Shown here one piece after another: positions 1 through 8,593 of a DNA stretch of 64,000 nucleotides. Location of the stretch: NCBI GenBank assembly GCA_946493765.1, contig CAMMAZ010000001.1, forward strand, positions 1-64,000. Direction: 5' to 3'. The position numbers and the translations under genes were made by a program. Numbering within the stretch: the first letter of the stretch is position 1; each line of letters opens with the position of its first letter. The notes under the pieces were generated by a model. That model made no database searches and was not told the origin of the DNA. It worked only from the letters and a program-made list of their open reading frames with translations. Origin of the DNA: an uncultured Clostridia bacterium (GTDB taxonomy: Bacteria > Bacillota > Clostridia > Oscillospirales > Acutalibacteraceae).

Positions 1-83
1 ATTCGTCACTTCTTTTTTTATTCTTTTTGTAACACATCTATTGTAAACCTACAGCGAAACCAATAAAAATTGAAATATTTTGG

Positions 84-112
84 TTGACAATCCATTATAA
101 TTATTGTATACT
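84..112 (+). promoter_or_regulatory. sigma-A promoter of the ABC exporter/DUF1854 operon
   Basis: TTGACA at 84-89, a 17-bp spacer and TATACT at 107-112 match the vegetative consensus almost perfectly. Transcription would start near 119. It would read a short ORF and a terminator hairpin before reaching the exporter genes. Confidence 0.85.
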
Positions 113-146
113 GTACCAAGATTTTATCAGAAAGGAGGAAAAATCG

Positions 147-305
147 TTGACAAGCAGAGTGATTTATGCTGCAAAAGTAGAAAATCCGGAAATGAATCGG
201 CACACAAATCTTGTGGATGCAAGGAATTTTTGCGCGATTTTTCACCATCAAAAACAGTCAGATTTTGCTTTGTTGCGATTTTTCCGTTCGATTTGCTTGA
301 GCTGA
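147..305 (+). CDS. small leader ORF (52 codons), function unknown
   Basis: AAAGGAGG at 131-138 sits 8 bases before a TTG at 147, which opens a 52-codon frame ending at TGA 303-305. The predicted peptide is basic and ends in a hydrophobic stretch (FALLRFFRSICLS). The strong promoter and ribosome binding site argue that something is translated here. A second, Cys-rich frame (CC and CGC motifs) overlaps and runs to 313, but would need a non-standard start at 143. I recognise no family. It could be a leader peptide coupled to the terminator at 320-357, a tiny cargo peptide for the exporters downstream, or simply untranslated leader. Confidence 0.3.
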   Translation: MTSRVIYAAKVENPEMNRHTNLVDARNFCAIFHHQKQSDFALLRFFRSICLS

Positions 306-319
306 AACGGTAGGATGCG

Positions 320-357
320 AAGCGCTTATCTGATGAAAGTCAGATAAGCGCTTTTTC
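320..357 (+). terminator. Rho-independent terminator or attenuator upstream of the exporter operon
   Basis: A perfect 14-bp stem (320-333 with 340-353) closes a 6-base loop and is followed by a T-rich run. It stands between the promoter at 84-112 and the first exporter gene at 376. Expression of that gene from this promoter therefore needs readthrough or antitermination, unless a second promoter was missed. Confidence 0.75.
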
Positions 358-375
358 GTTAAAGGAGGGGACAGG

Positions 376-2715
376 ATGCCGAAAAAAGAAGCGGTCAATC
401 AAATACCGCCCAAATTATTGCAAGTCTATCAAACAAAATATCAACAGCCGGTGCTGGTTTATGCGCAGGCAGACATGAACTGTGATTGTGAATTTCAATG
501 GTTTCATTTCTTTTTGACCAAAACAGAATGTATCATTGCGATGCAGCCGGAAGTCACGCATGAACGCGTGCTTTCTGGTTATGGTGTTGATATTCGGGAA
601 AATGCAGTCAAAAATCCCAAAAATCTTGTTTGGCGCAGCATTCCTGTAGAAAACATTGCAAATCCCTACATTACCAATTTAGTGGTCGGCGGTCTCTTTC
701 ATTTCGAGATCGATGGGGAAGACACGAAAATCGCTGCTTTTACCAATACATATACCGCCAGAATGAAAAAGCTGGTTGAGATTCTAAAAGCGCTCACTGA
801 AAAGAAAGAAATAACACAGGATATGCTCACAGAGGAATCCAGAGAGGATTTCTGCCCGAAGTGCGGAACGGTCTATGCGGAAAAGGACAGAAAGATCTGT
901 CCGAAATGCATGGACAAACGGTCGATCTTTTTCCGTCTGTTTGAATATTTCAAGCCCTATAAAGGTTTACTGATTTTGCTGGTTATTTTATGCATTTTCA
1001 ATGCGCTGATGAATGCGCTGTGGCCATATCTCAGCGGCACGCTGCTTTATGATAAGGTGCTTAGTCGAAACGTCGGTTTTGTCGGAGAATGGTTTCCGGG
1101 CCCGGACGGCATTTTTACGATTTTGCTGCTGCTGGCTTTAACGATGCTGGTTGCCAAAACCATTCAACAGGTGTTTGGCGTTATCCAAGGGCGGATTGTT
1201 GCCAAAGTTGTGCCGGGGGTTGTCTGTAATCTGAAAAACCAGGTTTTCAAATCGATCCAGTCGCTGTCTTTAAGCTTTTTTGCCAGCCGGCAGACCGGGG
1301 GACTCATGACCCGCATTTTGGACGATGCGGGGCAGGTTTCCGGTATTTTTATCGATGGCATGCCCTATATCATTCCGAATTTTCTAACAATTGTTTTTTC
1401 TTGCGTTGTCATGTTCACCACCAACTGGCAATTGGCATTGATTTCAGTTATCATGCTGCCGTTTTTGGTTGTTATCAGTGTGAAAATGCAGCCGCGGCTT
1501 TGGCACTTTTTCAGTAAACAGCACCAGGCAAACCGGAATTTGCGCGCGCAGCTCAATGATAATATCGTCGGTGCACGCGTGGTCAAAGCGTTTGGTCAGC
1601 AGGACGTGGAAATTCAACGATTTGATAAGGTGAACACAAAAGTGCGGCAGGCACAGATGAATGTGGTCGGGTTTGATACCAAATTCATGGCGCTGTATCG
1701 GTTTGTGGAAATCATGTCGGTGGTATTGGTCTGGGGTTTTGGTTCCATGTATGTTTTGAATTTCATGGATATTAAAATGTCCTATGGTACGCTCGTGACC
1801 TTTGTCGGCTATGTTTCGCTGCTGGCAGGACCATTAGACTTTTTCTCACATATATTCCGCTGGTGGTCCAATTCCATGAACTCCGCACAGCGTATTTTTG
1901 AGATTATCGATTCCAAAGCGGATGTGGTGGAAACTTTAAAACCGGTTGAGATGGACAAAATCAAAGGCGAGATCAAGATGGAACACGTCTCCTTTGAATA
2001 TGAAGCCAACAAACCGATTTTAAAGGATATCAGCCTTGATATTGAAGCGGGGAAAATGCTCGGTATTGTCGGTAAATCCGGTGCCGGAAAATCAACCCTT
2101 GTTAATTTGATCACAAGGCTTTATGACCCGCAAAAGGGAAATATTTATATCGATGGGGTGAATATCCGGGATATGCGGCTTTTGGATGTGCGCCAAAATG
2201 TGGCGATGGTCAGCCAGGAAACGTATATTTTCAGGGGAACGGTGTTTGATAATATCGCTTATGCCAATCCGGAATGTTCGCGCAAAGAAGTGATCCAGGC
2301 GGCGGTCGCCGCCGGCGCACATGATTTTATCTGCAAAATGCCGGACGGATACGATACCTTCGTCGGTTCCGGCGGACGGACGCTATCCGGCGGGGAACGG
2401 CAGCGTGTGTCCATCGCAAGGGCGATTTTAGCCAACCCTAAAATATTGATTTTGGATGAAGCGACCGCTGCAGTTGATACCGAAACGGAACGCAAAATCC
2501 AGGCGGCGCTTGAAAAACTGATCGTCGGCAAGACGACGATTTCCATCGCACACCGGATATCGACGCTGAAAAACGCGGATAAGCTGATTGTGATTGAGGA
2601 CGGAAAAATCACAGAACGCGGCACACACAAGGAACTCATCCAGCAGAAAGGAACCTATTTTAAATTATTGCAGATTCAGAGCAAAGCTTTGGCGATGAGA
2701 GGAGTGGCAGATTAA
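376..2715 (+). CDS. ABC exporter half-transporter with PH-like and zinc-ribbon N-terminus
   Basis: This is a 779-residue fused permease/ATPase, larger than the usual 580 or so. Residues 1-150 look like a PH-like beta-rich domain. About 160-178 hold a zinc ribbon with two CPKC pairs. A type-I exporter membrane domain (about six helices, 195-480) follows. The ATPase has Walker A GKSGAGKST near 566, signature LSGGERQR near 670, Walker B ILILDEA with the catalytic Glu near 690, and an H-loop IAHRIST. Both ATP-site halves look intact. The start is ATG behind AAAGGAGGGG. It ends in a TAATG overlap with the DUF1854 gene, so the two are translationally coupled. The substrate is unknown. Confidence 0.85.
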   Translation: MPKKEAVNQIPPKLLQVYQTKYQQPVLVYAQADMNCDCEFQWFHFFLTKTECIIAMQPEVTHERVLSGYGVDIRENAVKNPKNLVWRSIPVENIANPYITNLVVGGLFHFEIDGEDTKIAAFTNTYTARMKKLVEILKALTEKKEITQDMLTEESREDFCPKCGTVYAEKDRKICPKCMDKRSIFFRLFEYFKPYKGLLILLVILCIFNALMNALWPYLSGTLLYDKVLSRNVGFVGEWFPGPDGIFTILLLLALTMLVAKTIQQVFGVIQGRIVAKVVPGVVCNLKNQVFKSIQSLSLSFFASRQTGGLMTRILDDAGQVSGIFIDGMPYIIPNFLTIVFSCVVMFTTNWQLALISVIMLPFLVVISVKMQPRLWHFFSKQHQANRNLRAQLNDNIVGARVVKAFGQQDVEIQRFDKVNTKVRQAQMNVVGFDTKFMALYRFVEIMSVVLVWGFGSMYVLNFMDIKMSYGTLVTFVGYVSLLAGPLDFFSHIFRWWSNSMNSAQRIFEIIDSKADVVETLKPVEMDKIKGEIKMEHVSFEYEANKPILKDISLDIEAGKMLGIVGKSGAGKSTLVNLITRLYDPQKGNIYIDGVNIRDMRLLDVRQNVAMVSQETYIFRGTVFDNIAYANPECSRKEVIQAAVAAGAHDFICKMPDGYDTFVGSGGRTLSGGERQRVSIARAILANPKILILDEATAAVDTETERKIQAALEKLIVGKTTISIAHRISTLKNADKLIVIEDGKITERGTHKELIQQKGTYFKLLQIQSKALAMRGVAD

Positions 2716-3266
2716 TGGACACACGAAAAGAAAAAGACATATTGGAAATCGAAAAGGAAAATGTCGCAGAATTATTAAAAATCAACTATCTCACCCCTGA
2801 AAATGCAGAATTTCAGCATACCAAAGGTGGTTTTGTCAGCCTGAAAACAAACGATCGGTTTTATAAACGGGTCAATTTTCACCGAACGTTTCCTTTCACC
2901 GATAAAGACAGTTTTATTTCGGTTCGGGAACCGGACGATAAAGCAAGAGAAATCGGAATCATTGAGAATTTGCAGGCGTTTGACGCTGAAACAGTCAAAA
3001 TACTGAATGAGCAGATGAATCTTCGGTATTTTACACCGAAAATTTTGAAGATTTTCAGCATCAAGGAGGAATACGGCTACGCCTATTGGTCGGTGCTTAC
3101 CGATAAAGGTCCCTGCAAATTCACCATGTCGACAGGTTCGGGCAGCACGGCAAAAGTGACAGACCGGCATGTCCTGATCAAAGATATCGATGAAAACCGC
3201 TATGAGATCATGGATCTGGATGATCTGACCACAAAAGAACTCAAAAAAATCGATCTATACATTTAA
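2715..3266 (+). CDS. DUF1854 family protein
   Basis: This 183-residue soluble protein matches the DUF1854 pattern as I remember it: NYLTPENAEF near residue 25, a fHRTFPF motif, ISVREPD, then RYFTPKI and SIKEEYGYAYW, and a C-terminal half rich in beta strands (VLIKDIDENRYEI). DUF1854 genes are known to lie beside ABC exporters, including in cyanophycin-related loci of Proteobacteria, but no biochemical role is established. Here it sits between two exporter subunits: a 1-base overlap with the upstream one and 29 bases before the downstream one. It is probably an accessory or assembly factor of that transporter (inference). There is no signal peptide or membrane segment. Confidence 0.85.
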   Translation: MDTRKEKDILEIEKENVAELLKINYLTPENAEFQHTKGGFVSLKTNDRFYKRVNFHRTFPFTDKDSFISVREPDDKAREIGIIENLQAFDAETVKILNEQMNLRYFTPKILKIFSIKEEYGYAYWSVLTDKGPCKFTMSTGSGSTAKVTDRHVLIKDIDENRYEIMDLDDLTTKELKKIDLYI

Positions 3267-3295
3267 AATGAGTTTCCGAAAGGAAGTGAGAAACA

Positions 3296-5488
3296 GTGGA
3301 TCTAAACATAGCTTTGCCGAAAGAATACCAAAAAATATTAAAACAGCAAACAGAAGAAACACAGCGGTATTGCGGCGCGTGCGACATTGACCTTGATGGC
3401 AATTATACTTCGGATTTTTATATCTGCGTTACCAACAGGGAATTGTTTATTTTCAAAGACCATTCCTTTACAAAATACGAGCTGCAATCCCTGGAAAAGG
3501 TGAAAAACGATAACCAGGTCAATTGCGGTATATTGATTGCTACAATCGATGGGGAAGAAATTCTGCTTGCAAAATACAGCATGAAAAATCTTTCCCGGTT
3601 TGCCTATATTGCCAGAGGCATCCAGCTGTTGATCGAAAAAAATGAAACAAAGCAAATTGTCAGCACCGAACGGGAACGGGTCTGTAAAATTTGCGGTCGT
3701 GTTTTGCCGGGCACGATGCATTGCCCAAAATGCGATAAGGAACACCGCAATTTAAAACATTTCTATGAAATCTGCAAACCTTATAAATGGCCATTGTTGA
3801 TCGTTTTGATTATGATGATGATCGGAACGACGCTGGATTTAGGACAGCAGTTTGTTTTCCGTTATTTTATCGACGGTTTTTTGATCCCACAAACCGGAAC
3901 GCTTTTGAATATCGCTTTGTTTTTTCTGGCGCTTTTGTTTGTGTCGGTGACTTCAGCGGTGTTGTATCTGGTTCGGTATTTTATCTGCAACCGGTTGGGA
4001 ACCAGCATCAGCCTGGATTTGCGCAGTAAATTATACAATAAAATCCAGGAACTGTCGTTAACCTTTATCAATAAACGGCATCCCGGCGCGCTGATTCATC
4101 GTGTCAGCGGAGACACAGACAGAATCCGTACCTTCATGCAGGATACATTTTGCGATATGTTCGGGCAGTTTGTCACACTCATTGCTTTAACAGTTGTGAT
4201 GTTGATCCTAAACTGGAAATTGGCGTTGGCAGCGTTTGTTTTTGTCCCGCTGATTATTGTTTCTGCAAGGATCTTCTGGCCGCATGTCGACCGGATTTAT
4301 CGAAAACAATGGTTCAAATATGATAAAATCAACAATAAACTGCAGGATGTTTTATCCGGTATCCGGGTCGTGAAAGTTTTCGGTAAAGAGAAAGATGAAA
4401 CGGATAAATTCACCGATTTAAATATCGAGTATGCACATGTGGAAACTTCCAATGAAAAATTTTTCGCGACCTTTTATCCATTGCTTAGCTTTTTACTGGC
4501 AGCCGGTTCCTATTTGATTGTTTATTTGGGTGGTACAGACGTTTTGCAGGGCAAGATGTCACCGGGTGAACTGGTGCAGTTTGTCTCTTATTCCAGCATG
4601 TTGTTGGGACCGCTTAGCTGGATGTCGTTCCTGCCGCGCCGAATCATCCAGATGACCACAAGCTTAGAGCGTGTTTATGATGTGCTGGATGAGGTGAACG
4701 ATATTCTGGAGCAGCCCAATACCATTCAAAAACCGATCGAGGGGAATATCAGCCTTCAAAATATTGTTTTTGGTTATAAGAGCTTTGAACCGGTGATCGA
4801 CGGCATCAGCCTGGATGTGAAAAAGGGAGAAATGATCGGCATTGTCGGTTCGTCCGGCAGCGGAAAATCCACCATTATCAACTTGATTATGCGGCTGTAT
4901 GACGTGGACGACGGCAGCATTTTGGTGGACGGCATCAATATCAAGGATTATGATATTCGGAATTATCACAAGCAGCTGGGTGTTGTTTTGCAGGAAACCT
5001 TTTTGTTTTCCGGCACCATTTTAAACAACATCCGGTTCGCCAAACCGGATGCGACGATGGAAGATGTGATCTACGCTGCAAAACGCGCCAATGCGCATGA
5101 GTTTATCTGCAAACTGCCGGATGGATACAACACCTACGTCGGTGAGCGCGGCTATACCTTATCCGGCGGTGAAAAACAGCGTATTTCCATTGCCAGAGCG
5201 ATTTTGAACGATCCTAAGATCCTGATTCTGGATGAAGCGACTTCCGCTTTGGATACCGAGAGTGAATATCAGATCCAGGAAGCGATGGAACGGCTGCGGC
5301 AGGGCAGAACGACCTTTGCGATCGCGCACCGTTTATCGACGCTGCGCAACGCCGACCGTATTATGGTGATCGACGATCATAAATGTGCGGAAATCGGGAC
5401 GCATGATGAGCTTTTGCGCAAAAAAGGTATTTACTATGGCTTGGTCATGGCACAGCTGCAAATGAGCAAAACACCGGTAGAAAAATAG
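3296..5488 (+). CDS. second ABC exporter half-transporter with PH-like and zinc-ribbon N-terminus
   Basis: This 730-residue paralogue of the first exporter subunit has the same layout: an N-terminal beta-rich PH-like part, a zinc ribbon near residue 129 (CKIC and CPKC pairs), six membrane helices, and an ATPase with GSSGSGKST, LSGGEKQR, ILILDEA and AIAHRLST. The start is GTG at 3296 behind GGAAGTGAG. With the 376-2715 product it most likely forms a heterodimer. Neither ATP site shows the degenerate Walker-B Asp often seen in asymmetric heterodimers, so two homodimers remain possible. A terminator follows directly. Confidence 0.85.
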   Translation: MDLNIALPKEYQKILKQQTEETQRYCGACDIDLDGNYTSDFYICVTNRELFIFKDHSFTKYELQSLEKVKNDNQVNCGILIATIDGEEILLAKYSMKNLSRFAYIARGIQLLIEKNETKQIVSTERERVCKICGRVLPGTMHCPKCDKEHRNLKHFYEICKPYKWPLLIVLIMMMIGTTLDLGQQFVFRYFIDGFLIPQTGTLLNIALFFLALLFVSVTSAVLYLVRYFICNRLGTSISLDLRSKLYNKIQELSLTFINKRHPGALIHRVSGDTDRIRTFMQDTFCDMFGQFVTLIALTVVMLILNWKLALAAFVFVPLIIVSARIFWPHVDRIYRKQWFKYDKINNKLQDVLSGIRVVKVFGKEKDETDKFTDLNIEYAHVETSNEKFFATFYPLLSFLLAAGSYLIVYLGGTDVLQGKMSPGELVQFVSYSSMLLGPLSWMSFLPRRIIQMTTSLERVYDVLDEVNDILEQPNTIQKPIEGNISLQNIVFGYKSFEPVIDGISLDVKKGEMIGIVGSSGSGKSTIINLIMRLYDVDDGSILVDGINIKDYDIRNYHKQLGVVLQETFLFSGTILNNIRFAKPDATMEDVIYAAKRANAHEFICKLPDGYNTYVGERGYTLSGGEKQRISIARAILNDPKILILDEATSALDTESEYQIQEAMERLRQGRTTFAIAHRLSTLRNADRIMVIDDHKCAEIGTHDELLRKKGIYYGLVMAQLQMSKTPVEK

Positions 5489-5494
5489 ACAATA

Positions 5495-5530
5495 AAGCAG
5501 GTCAAATTGCATTGACCTGCTTATCTTTTT
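5495..5530 (+). terminator. Rho-independent terminator of the ABC exporter operon
   Basis: An 11-bp perfect stem (5495-5505 with 5512-5522), 6-base loop and T-rich tail lie 7 bases after the exporter stop codon. Its right arm also carries the -35 element of the next promoter. Confidence 0.85.
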
Positions 5531-5540
5531 CTGTTATACT
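5512..5540 (+). promoter_or_regulatory. sigma-A promoter overlapping the preceding terminator
   Basis: TTGACC at 5512-5517, a 17-bp spacer and TATACT at 5535-5540. The -35 is inside the descending arm of the terminator hairpin, so one short segment ends one transcript and begins the next. Confidence 0.75.
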
Positions 5541-5569
5541 TATTGCAAATAATGATTTTGGAGAAATAT

Positions 5570-6436
5570 ATGAAAAAACATAAAAAAAAGAAAAAAGACG
5601 GATTTTATAAACAGCTGCTCGGCGAAATCAAGGAAAACAAAAGCACATTTATTGTTTATCTGGTGCTTAGAACCTTTGTGCTCGGCGCTTTGATCTGGTC
5701 TGCTATTCGCGGAAATTATGAAAATGTCCTGCTTTGTGCGTTATCGCTGGTTTTATTCCTGTTGCCGGCATTTTTGGAAAAGCAGTTGAGAATCCAACTG
5801 CCGTCTGTTCTTGAAATTACTATTCTATTATTTATTTTCAGTGCGGAAATGCTGGGGGAACTTTCAAATTTTTATATCAATGTCCCTTTTTGGGATTCCA
5901 TGCTGCATACCATCAACGGCTTTTTATGCGCTGCAATTGGATTTGCACTTGTCGATATCATCAATCGGAACAAACGTTTTAAGTTTCAATTGTCTCCGTT
6001 TTTTCTTGCACTGGTTGCATTTTGCTTTTCCATGACAGTAGGGGTCTTATGGGAATTTTTTGAATTCGGATGCGATATGCTATTTCACCTTGATATGCAA
6101 AAGGATACCGTGATTCATCACATATCCTCTGTGGCATTGGACCCGACGAACTCCAATCACACCGTTATCATCAATGGTATCGAAAGTGTTATCGTGAACG
6201 GTGAAGATTTAGGGCTTGGCGGCTATCTGGATATCGGATTGATTGACACCATGAAAGACCTGCTTGTCAATTTTATCGGCGCGGTTGTTTTCAGCGTGAT
6301 TGGCTTTTTCTTTGTGAAAAGCAGAGGAAAGGGGAAATTTGCACGTTTCTTCATTCCGACATTGGATGATGAAGCAGAAACAGTGAAAGCAACGGACACA
6401 GCATCAAAAACACAGCAAGATTCATCAAAGGACTGA
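5570..6436 (+). CDS. polytopic membrane protein resembling YjdF/DUF2238
   Basis: A 288-residue membrane protein with a very basic N-terminus (KKHKKKKK) and about six hydrophobic segments. The core has the pattern FWDSMLHTINGFL ... GVLWEFFEFGCD, with conserved Asp, His and Glu residues in or next to membrane helices, which recalls the DUF2238/YjdF family. The function of that family is unknown. The ATG at 5570 is chosen because GGAG at 5560-5563 precedes it by 6 bases; upstream in-frame ATG/TTG codons lack a ribosome binding site. The last 12 bases overlap the convergent gene at 6425-6988. Confidence 0.6.
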   Translation: MKKHKKKKKDGFYKQLLGEIKENKSTFIVYLVLRTFVLGALIWSAIRGNYENVLLCALSLVLFLLPAFLEKQLRIQLPSVLEITILLFIFSAEMLGELSNFYINVPFWDSMLHTINGFLCAAIGFALVDIINRNKRFKFQLSPFFLALVAFCFSMTVGVLWEFFEFGCDMLFHLDMQKDTVIHHISSVALDPTNSNHTVIINGIESVIVNGEDLGLGGYLDIGLIDTMKDLLVNFIGAVVFSVIGFFFVKSRGKGKFARFFIPTLDDEAETVKATDTASKTQQDSSKD

Positions 6437-6988
6437 ATCTTCCTTAATGACCGGACAATAGATAGAAAAAGTTTTGTTTTTTAACATCACAATCGTCATA
6501 ACAAAATCCGACGTGAATAAAATCATCAGTACTGCTGTGACAAAGGGAGAGAAATTGTAAAGATAAACGTTCATCGCAGGCGCGAAAAAATAGACGTAGA
6601 GCACGGATAAAACACACCAAAAAACGGCGAAGCGCGGACAGATCAGTCCTTGCAGATTGTGTTTTTCCGTGCGATAGTCCCATAGCATAACGTGAAAGAC
6701 TTTCAGGCAAAATAAACCATATAAATATTCAACAAGTGTTCCGGCGCAAACGCCGAAAAACAGCACAAGCAAAACGGAATCCGCAAAATCCACAATAAAC
6801 ACCTGCAATGTCAGCGCGCCGATACCATAAACAGGACACAGTGGCAAAAACCGCATTGTTTTGCGATTTTCGATCACGCCGCGCACGGTATAAGCAAAAG
6901 CAGTTTCTATGATAAATCCGATGAAGGAATAAACAAAAAACAAATTGAAATAAAACAAAAAAGCACCCCAAAAATGATGTTTTGTCAT
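6425..6988 (-). CDS. CmpB-like membrane protein (putative type-IV ABC transporter family, PF06541)
   Basis: A 187-residue protein with about five membrane helices. It carries the family patterns YSFIGFIIETAF, FLPLCPVYGIGAL, LVEYLYGLFCLKVFH and the WDY motif. The family name implies an ABC transporter part, but the function is unproven; no ATPase gene is adjacent. The start is doubtful. The ATG at 6988 has no ribosome binding site and lies inside the loop of the hairpin that ends the upstream gene. A downstream TTG start, or readthrough translation from the upstream gene, cannot be excluded. Confidence 0.65.
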   Translation of the reverse strand: MTKHHFWGAFLFYFNLFFVYSFIGFIIETAFAYTVRGVIENRKTMRFLPLCPVYGIGALTLQVFIVDFADSVLLVLFFGVCAGTLVEYLYGLFCLKVFHVMLWDYRTEKHNLQGLICPRFAVFWCVLSVLYVYFFAPAMNVYLYNFSPFVTAVLMILFTSDFVMTIVMLKNKTFSIYCPVIKEDSVL

Positions 6989-7007
6989 TAGTTTGGAGTG
7001 CTTTTTT
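6957..7007 (-). terminator. terminator of the FAD-protein operon overlapping the start of the next gene
   Basis: Read on the minus strand, a 16-position stem with one mismatch (7007-6992 with 6972-6957) directly follows the stop codon at 7007-7009 and is followed by T-rich sequence. Its loop contains the ATG used here for the CmpB-like gene, and its descending arm is the first codons of that gene. Confidence 0.7.
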
Positions 7008-8587
7008 TAAGAATATGCATGGATAATTTTTTCTGCACATTTGATACCGTCTACAGCGGCAGACATAATGCCGCCGGCATATCCCGCGCCTTCTCCGCAG
7101 GGATATAACCCTGCAATATCCGACATGCCGTTTTCATTTCTTAAAATCCGAACGGGAGACGAACTACGCGTTTCCGGTGCGGACAAAACGGCATCATCGG
7201 CGGCAAAGCCTTTGATTTTTCGATCCATCAGCAAAAGACCTTCTTTTAACGCTTCGGTGATGGTTTGCGGAAAAATCGAATGCAGATCACAAACTTTGAA
7301 TTTAGGCAGGACGCTTGGCAAAACGGTTTGAAAATCTGTTTGCCGCTTTCCCAGAAAGCTGCCGAGTGTTTGCACCGGAACGGCATAATCGCCGCCGGCA
7401 ATCTGAAAGGCGGCTTTTTCGATTTTTTGCTGGTATTCCATGCCGGCCAGCGGATGATCGGAACCGAAATCTTCCGGCCCTATGCTCACCAAAACGGCGC
7501 TGTTGGCATTGACTGCATCTCTTTTAAAATTGCTCATACCGTTCACCGCCAGCATACCCGGCTCACTGGAAGCGTTGACCACATAGCCGCCGGGACACAT
7601 GCAAAAGGTATAGACGCCGCGATGATTCGTTGTATGCACGGCAAGTTTATAGTCTGCAGGCGGCAAAAGATGCTTTGGATAGTGCTTGCCATACTGCGCC
7701 TGGTTGATAAACGCCTGTGTGTGCTCAATGCGAACACCGACTGCAAAGGGCTTGGCTGTCATTGGAATTTTGGACAGATAGACAGATCGAAAGGTATCCC
7801 TGGCGCTATGTCCGATCGCCAGCACCGCCTTTTCGCAGGGGATTTCAGATTGCAGGTTATGGCTTTGGAGCACAGCGGAATGAATTTTCCCGTTTTGGAT
7901 GGAAAAGGATAAAAAGCGTGTCTCGAATCGGATTTCACCGCCAAGCGATACAATTTTGTTTCGCAGATTCACGATCGTTTCCCGCAGCCGGTCGGTGCCG
8001 ATATGTGGTTTTTGCTGCCATAAAATTTCCTTTGGCGCACCACAGTCTGCAAAAGTCTTCAAAACAAAAGCGATGCGCGGGTCTTTGATGCCGGTGTTCA
8101 ATTTTCCGTCTGAAAAAGTACCGGCGCCGCCTTCACCAAATTGAACATTGGATTCCGGATTTAAAATACCGGTTTTCCAAAACCGCTCCACTGCTTCCAC
8201 ACGTTTGGCGATTTCCTGTCCGCGTTCGATCACGATCGGATGCAATCCCGCTTGTGCCAGAACATATGCGCAAAACAGTCCCGCAGGTCCGGCGCCGATC
8301 ACTAACGGACGAACTTTGGGCAACATCCGTGCTTTTTGAATTTGAAAATCTTGATTTGTAACTTGTTTGACATCGCGGTTTTGTAGGAGTTGCTCTTCAT
8401 TTTTTACTTCTGCCCAAAATGACGCATTGAAATGAATATGCTTTTTATTCCTAGCGTCCACCGATCGTTTTACCAACCGGCATGATAGCAGATCCTGTTG
8501 TTTGATCTGCAATTTTTTTGCAACAACCGCCGGATAATCATCCGGTTTGCAGGTCAGCGGAAGTTTAACATTTGAAATTTGAATCAT
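7007..8587 (-). CDS. FAD-dependent dehydrogenase of the COG2509 family
   Basis: A 526-residue flavoprotein. After an N-terminal region of about 90 residues comes the dinucleotide fold VIGAGPAGLFCAYVL with the acidic residue of VIERG. The family block NVQFGEGGAGTFSDGKLNT and a C-terminal GEGAGYAGGIMSAAVDG, which closes the FAD site, follow. The length fits COG2509. These enzymes are widespread in Clostridia and have no proven substrate. The ATG at 8587 has AAAGGA upstream. It lies 6 bases downstream of the HI0933-like gene and is the last gene before the terminator. Confidence 0.85.
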   Translation of the reverse strand: MIQISNVKLPLTCKPDDYPAVVAKKLQIKQQDLLSCRLVKRSVDARNKKHIHFNASFWAEVKNEEQLLQNRDVKQVTNQDFQIQKARMLPKVRPLVIGAGPAGLFCAYVLAQAGLHPIVIERGQEIAKRVEAVERFWKTGILNPESNVQFGEGGAGTFSDGKLNTGIKDPRIAFVLKTFADCGAPKEILWQQKPHIGTDRLRETIVNLRNKIVSLGGEIRFETRFLSFSIQNGKIHSAVLQSHNLQSEIPCEKAVLAIGHSARDTFRSVYLSKIPMTAKPFAVGVRIEHTQAFINQAQYGKHYPKHLLPPADYKLAVHTTNHRGVYTFCMCPGGYVVNASSEPGMLAVNGMSNFKRDAVNANSAVLVSIGPEDFGSDHPLAGMEYQQKIEKAAFQIAGGDYAVPVQTLGSFLGKRQTDFQTVLPSVLPKFKVCDLHSIFPQTITEALKEGLLLMDRKIKGFAADDAVLSAPETRSSSPVRILRNENGMSDIAGLYPCGEGAGYAGGIMSAAVDGIKCAEKIIHAYS

Positions 8588-8593
8588 GATCGT

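Noticed and set aside
143-313. Cys-rich overlapping frame in the first leader
   Set aside because: It needs a non-standard start 5 bases after the ribosome binding site, while TTG at 147 in another frame is better placed. Noted only as an alternative.
376-5488. Asymmetric heterodimer with one dead ATP site
   Set aside because: Both ATPases keep the Walker-B Glu, the signature and the H-loop His, so no degenerate site can be claimed.
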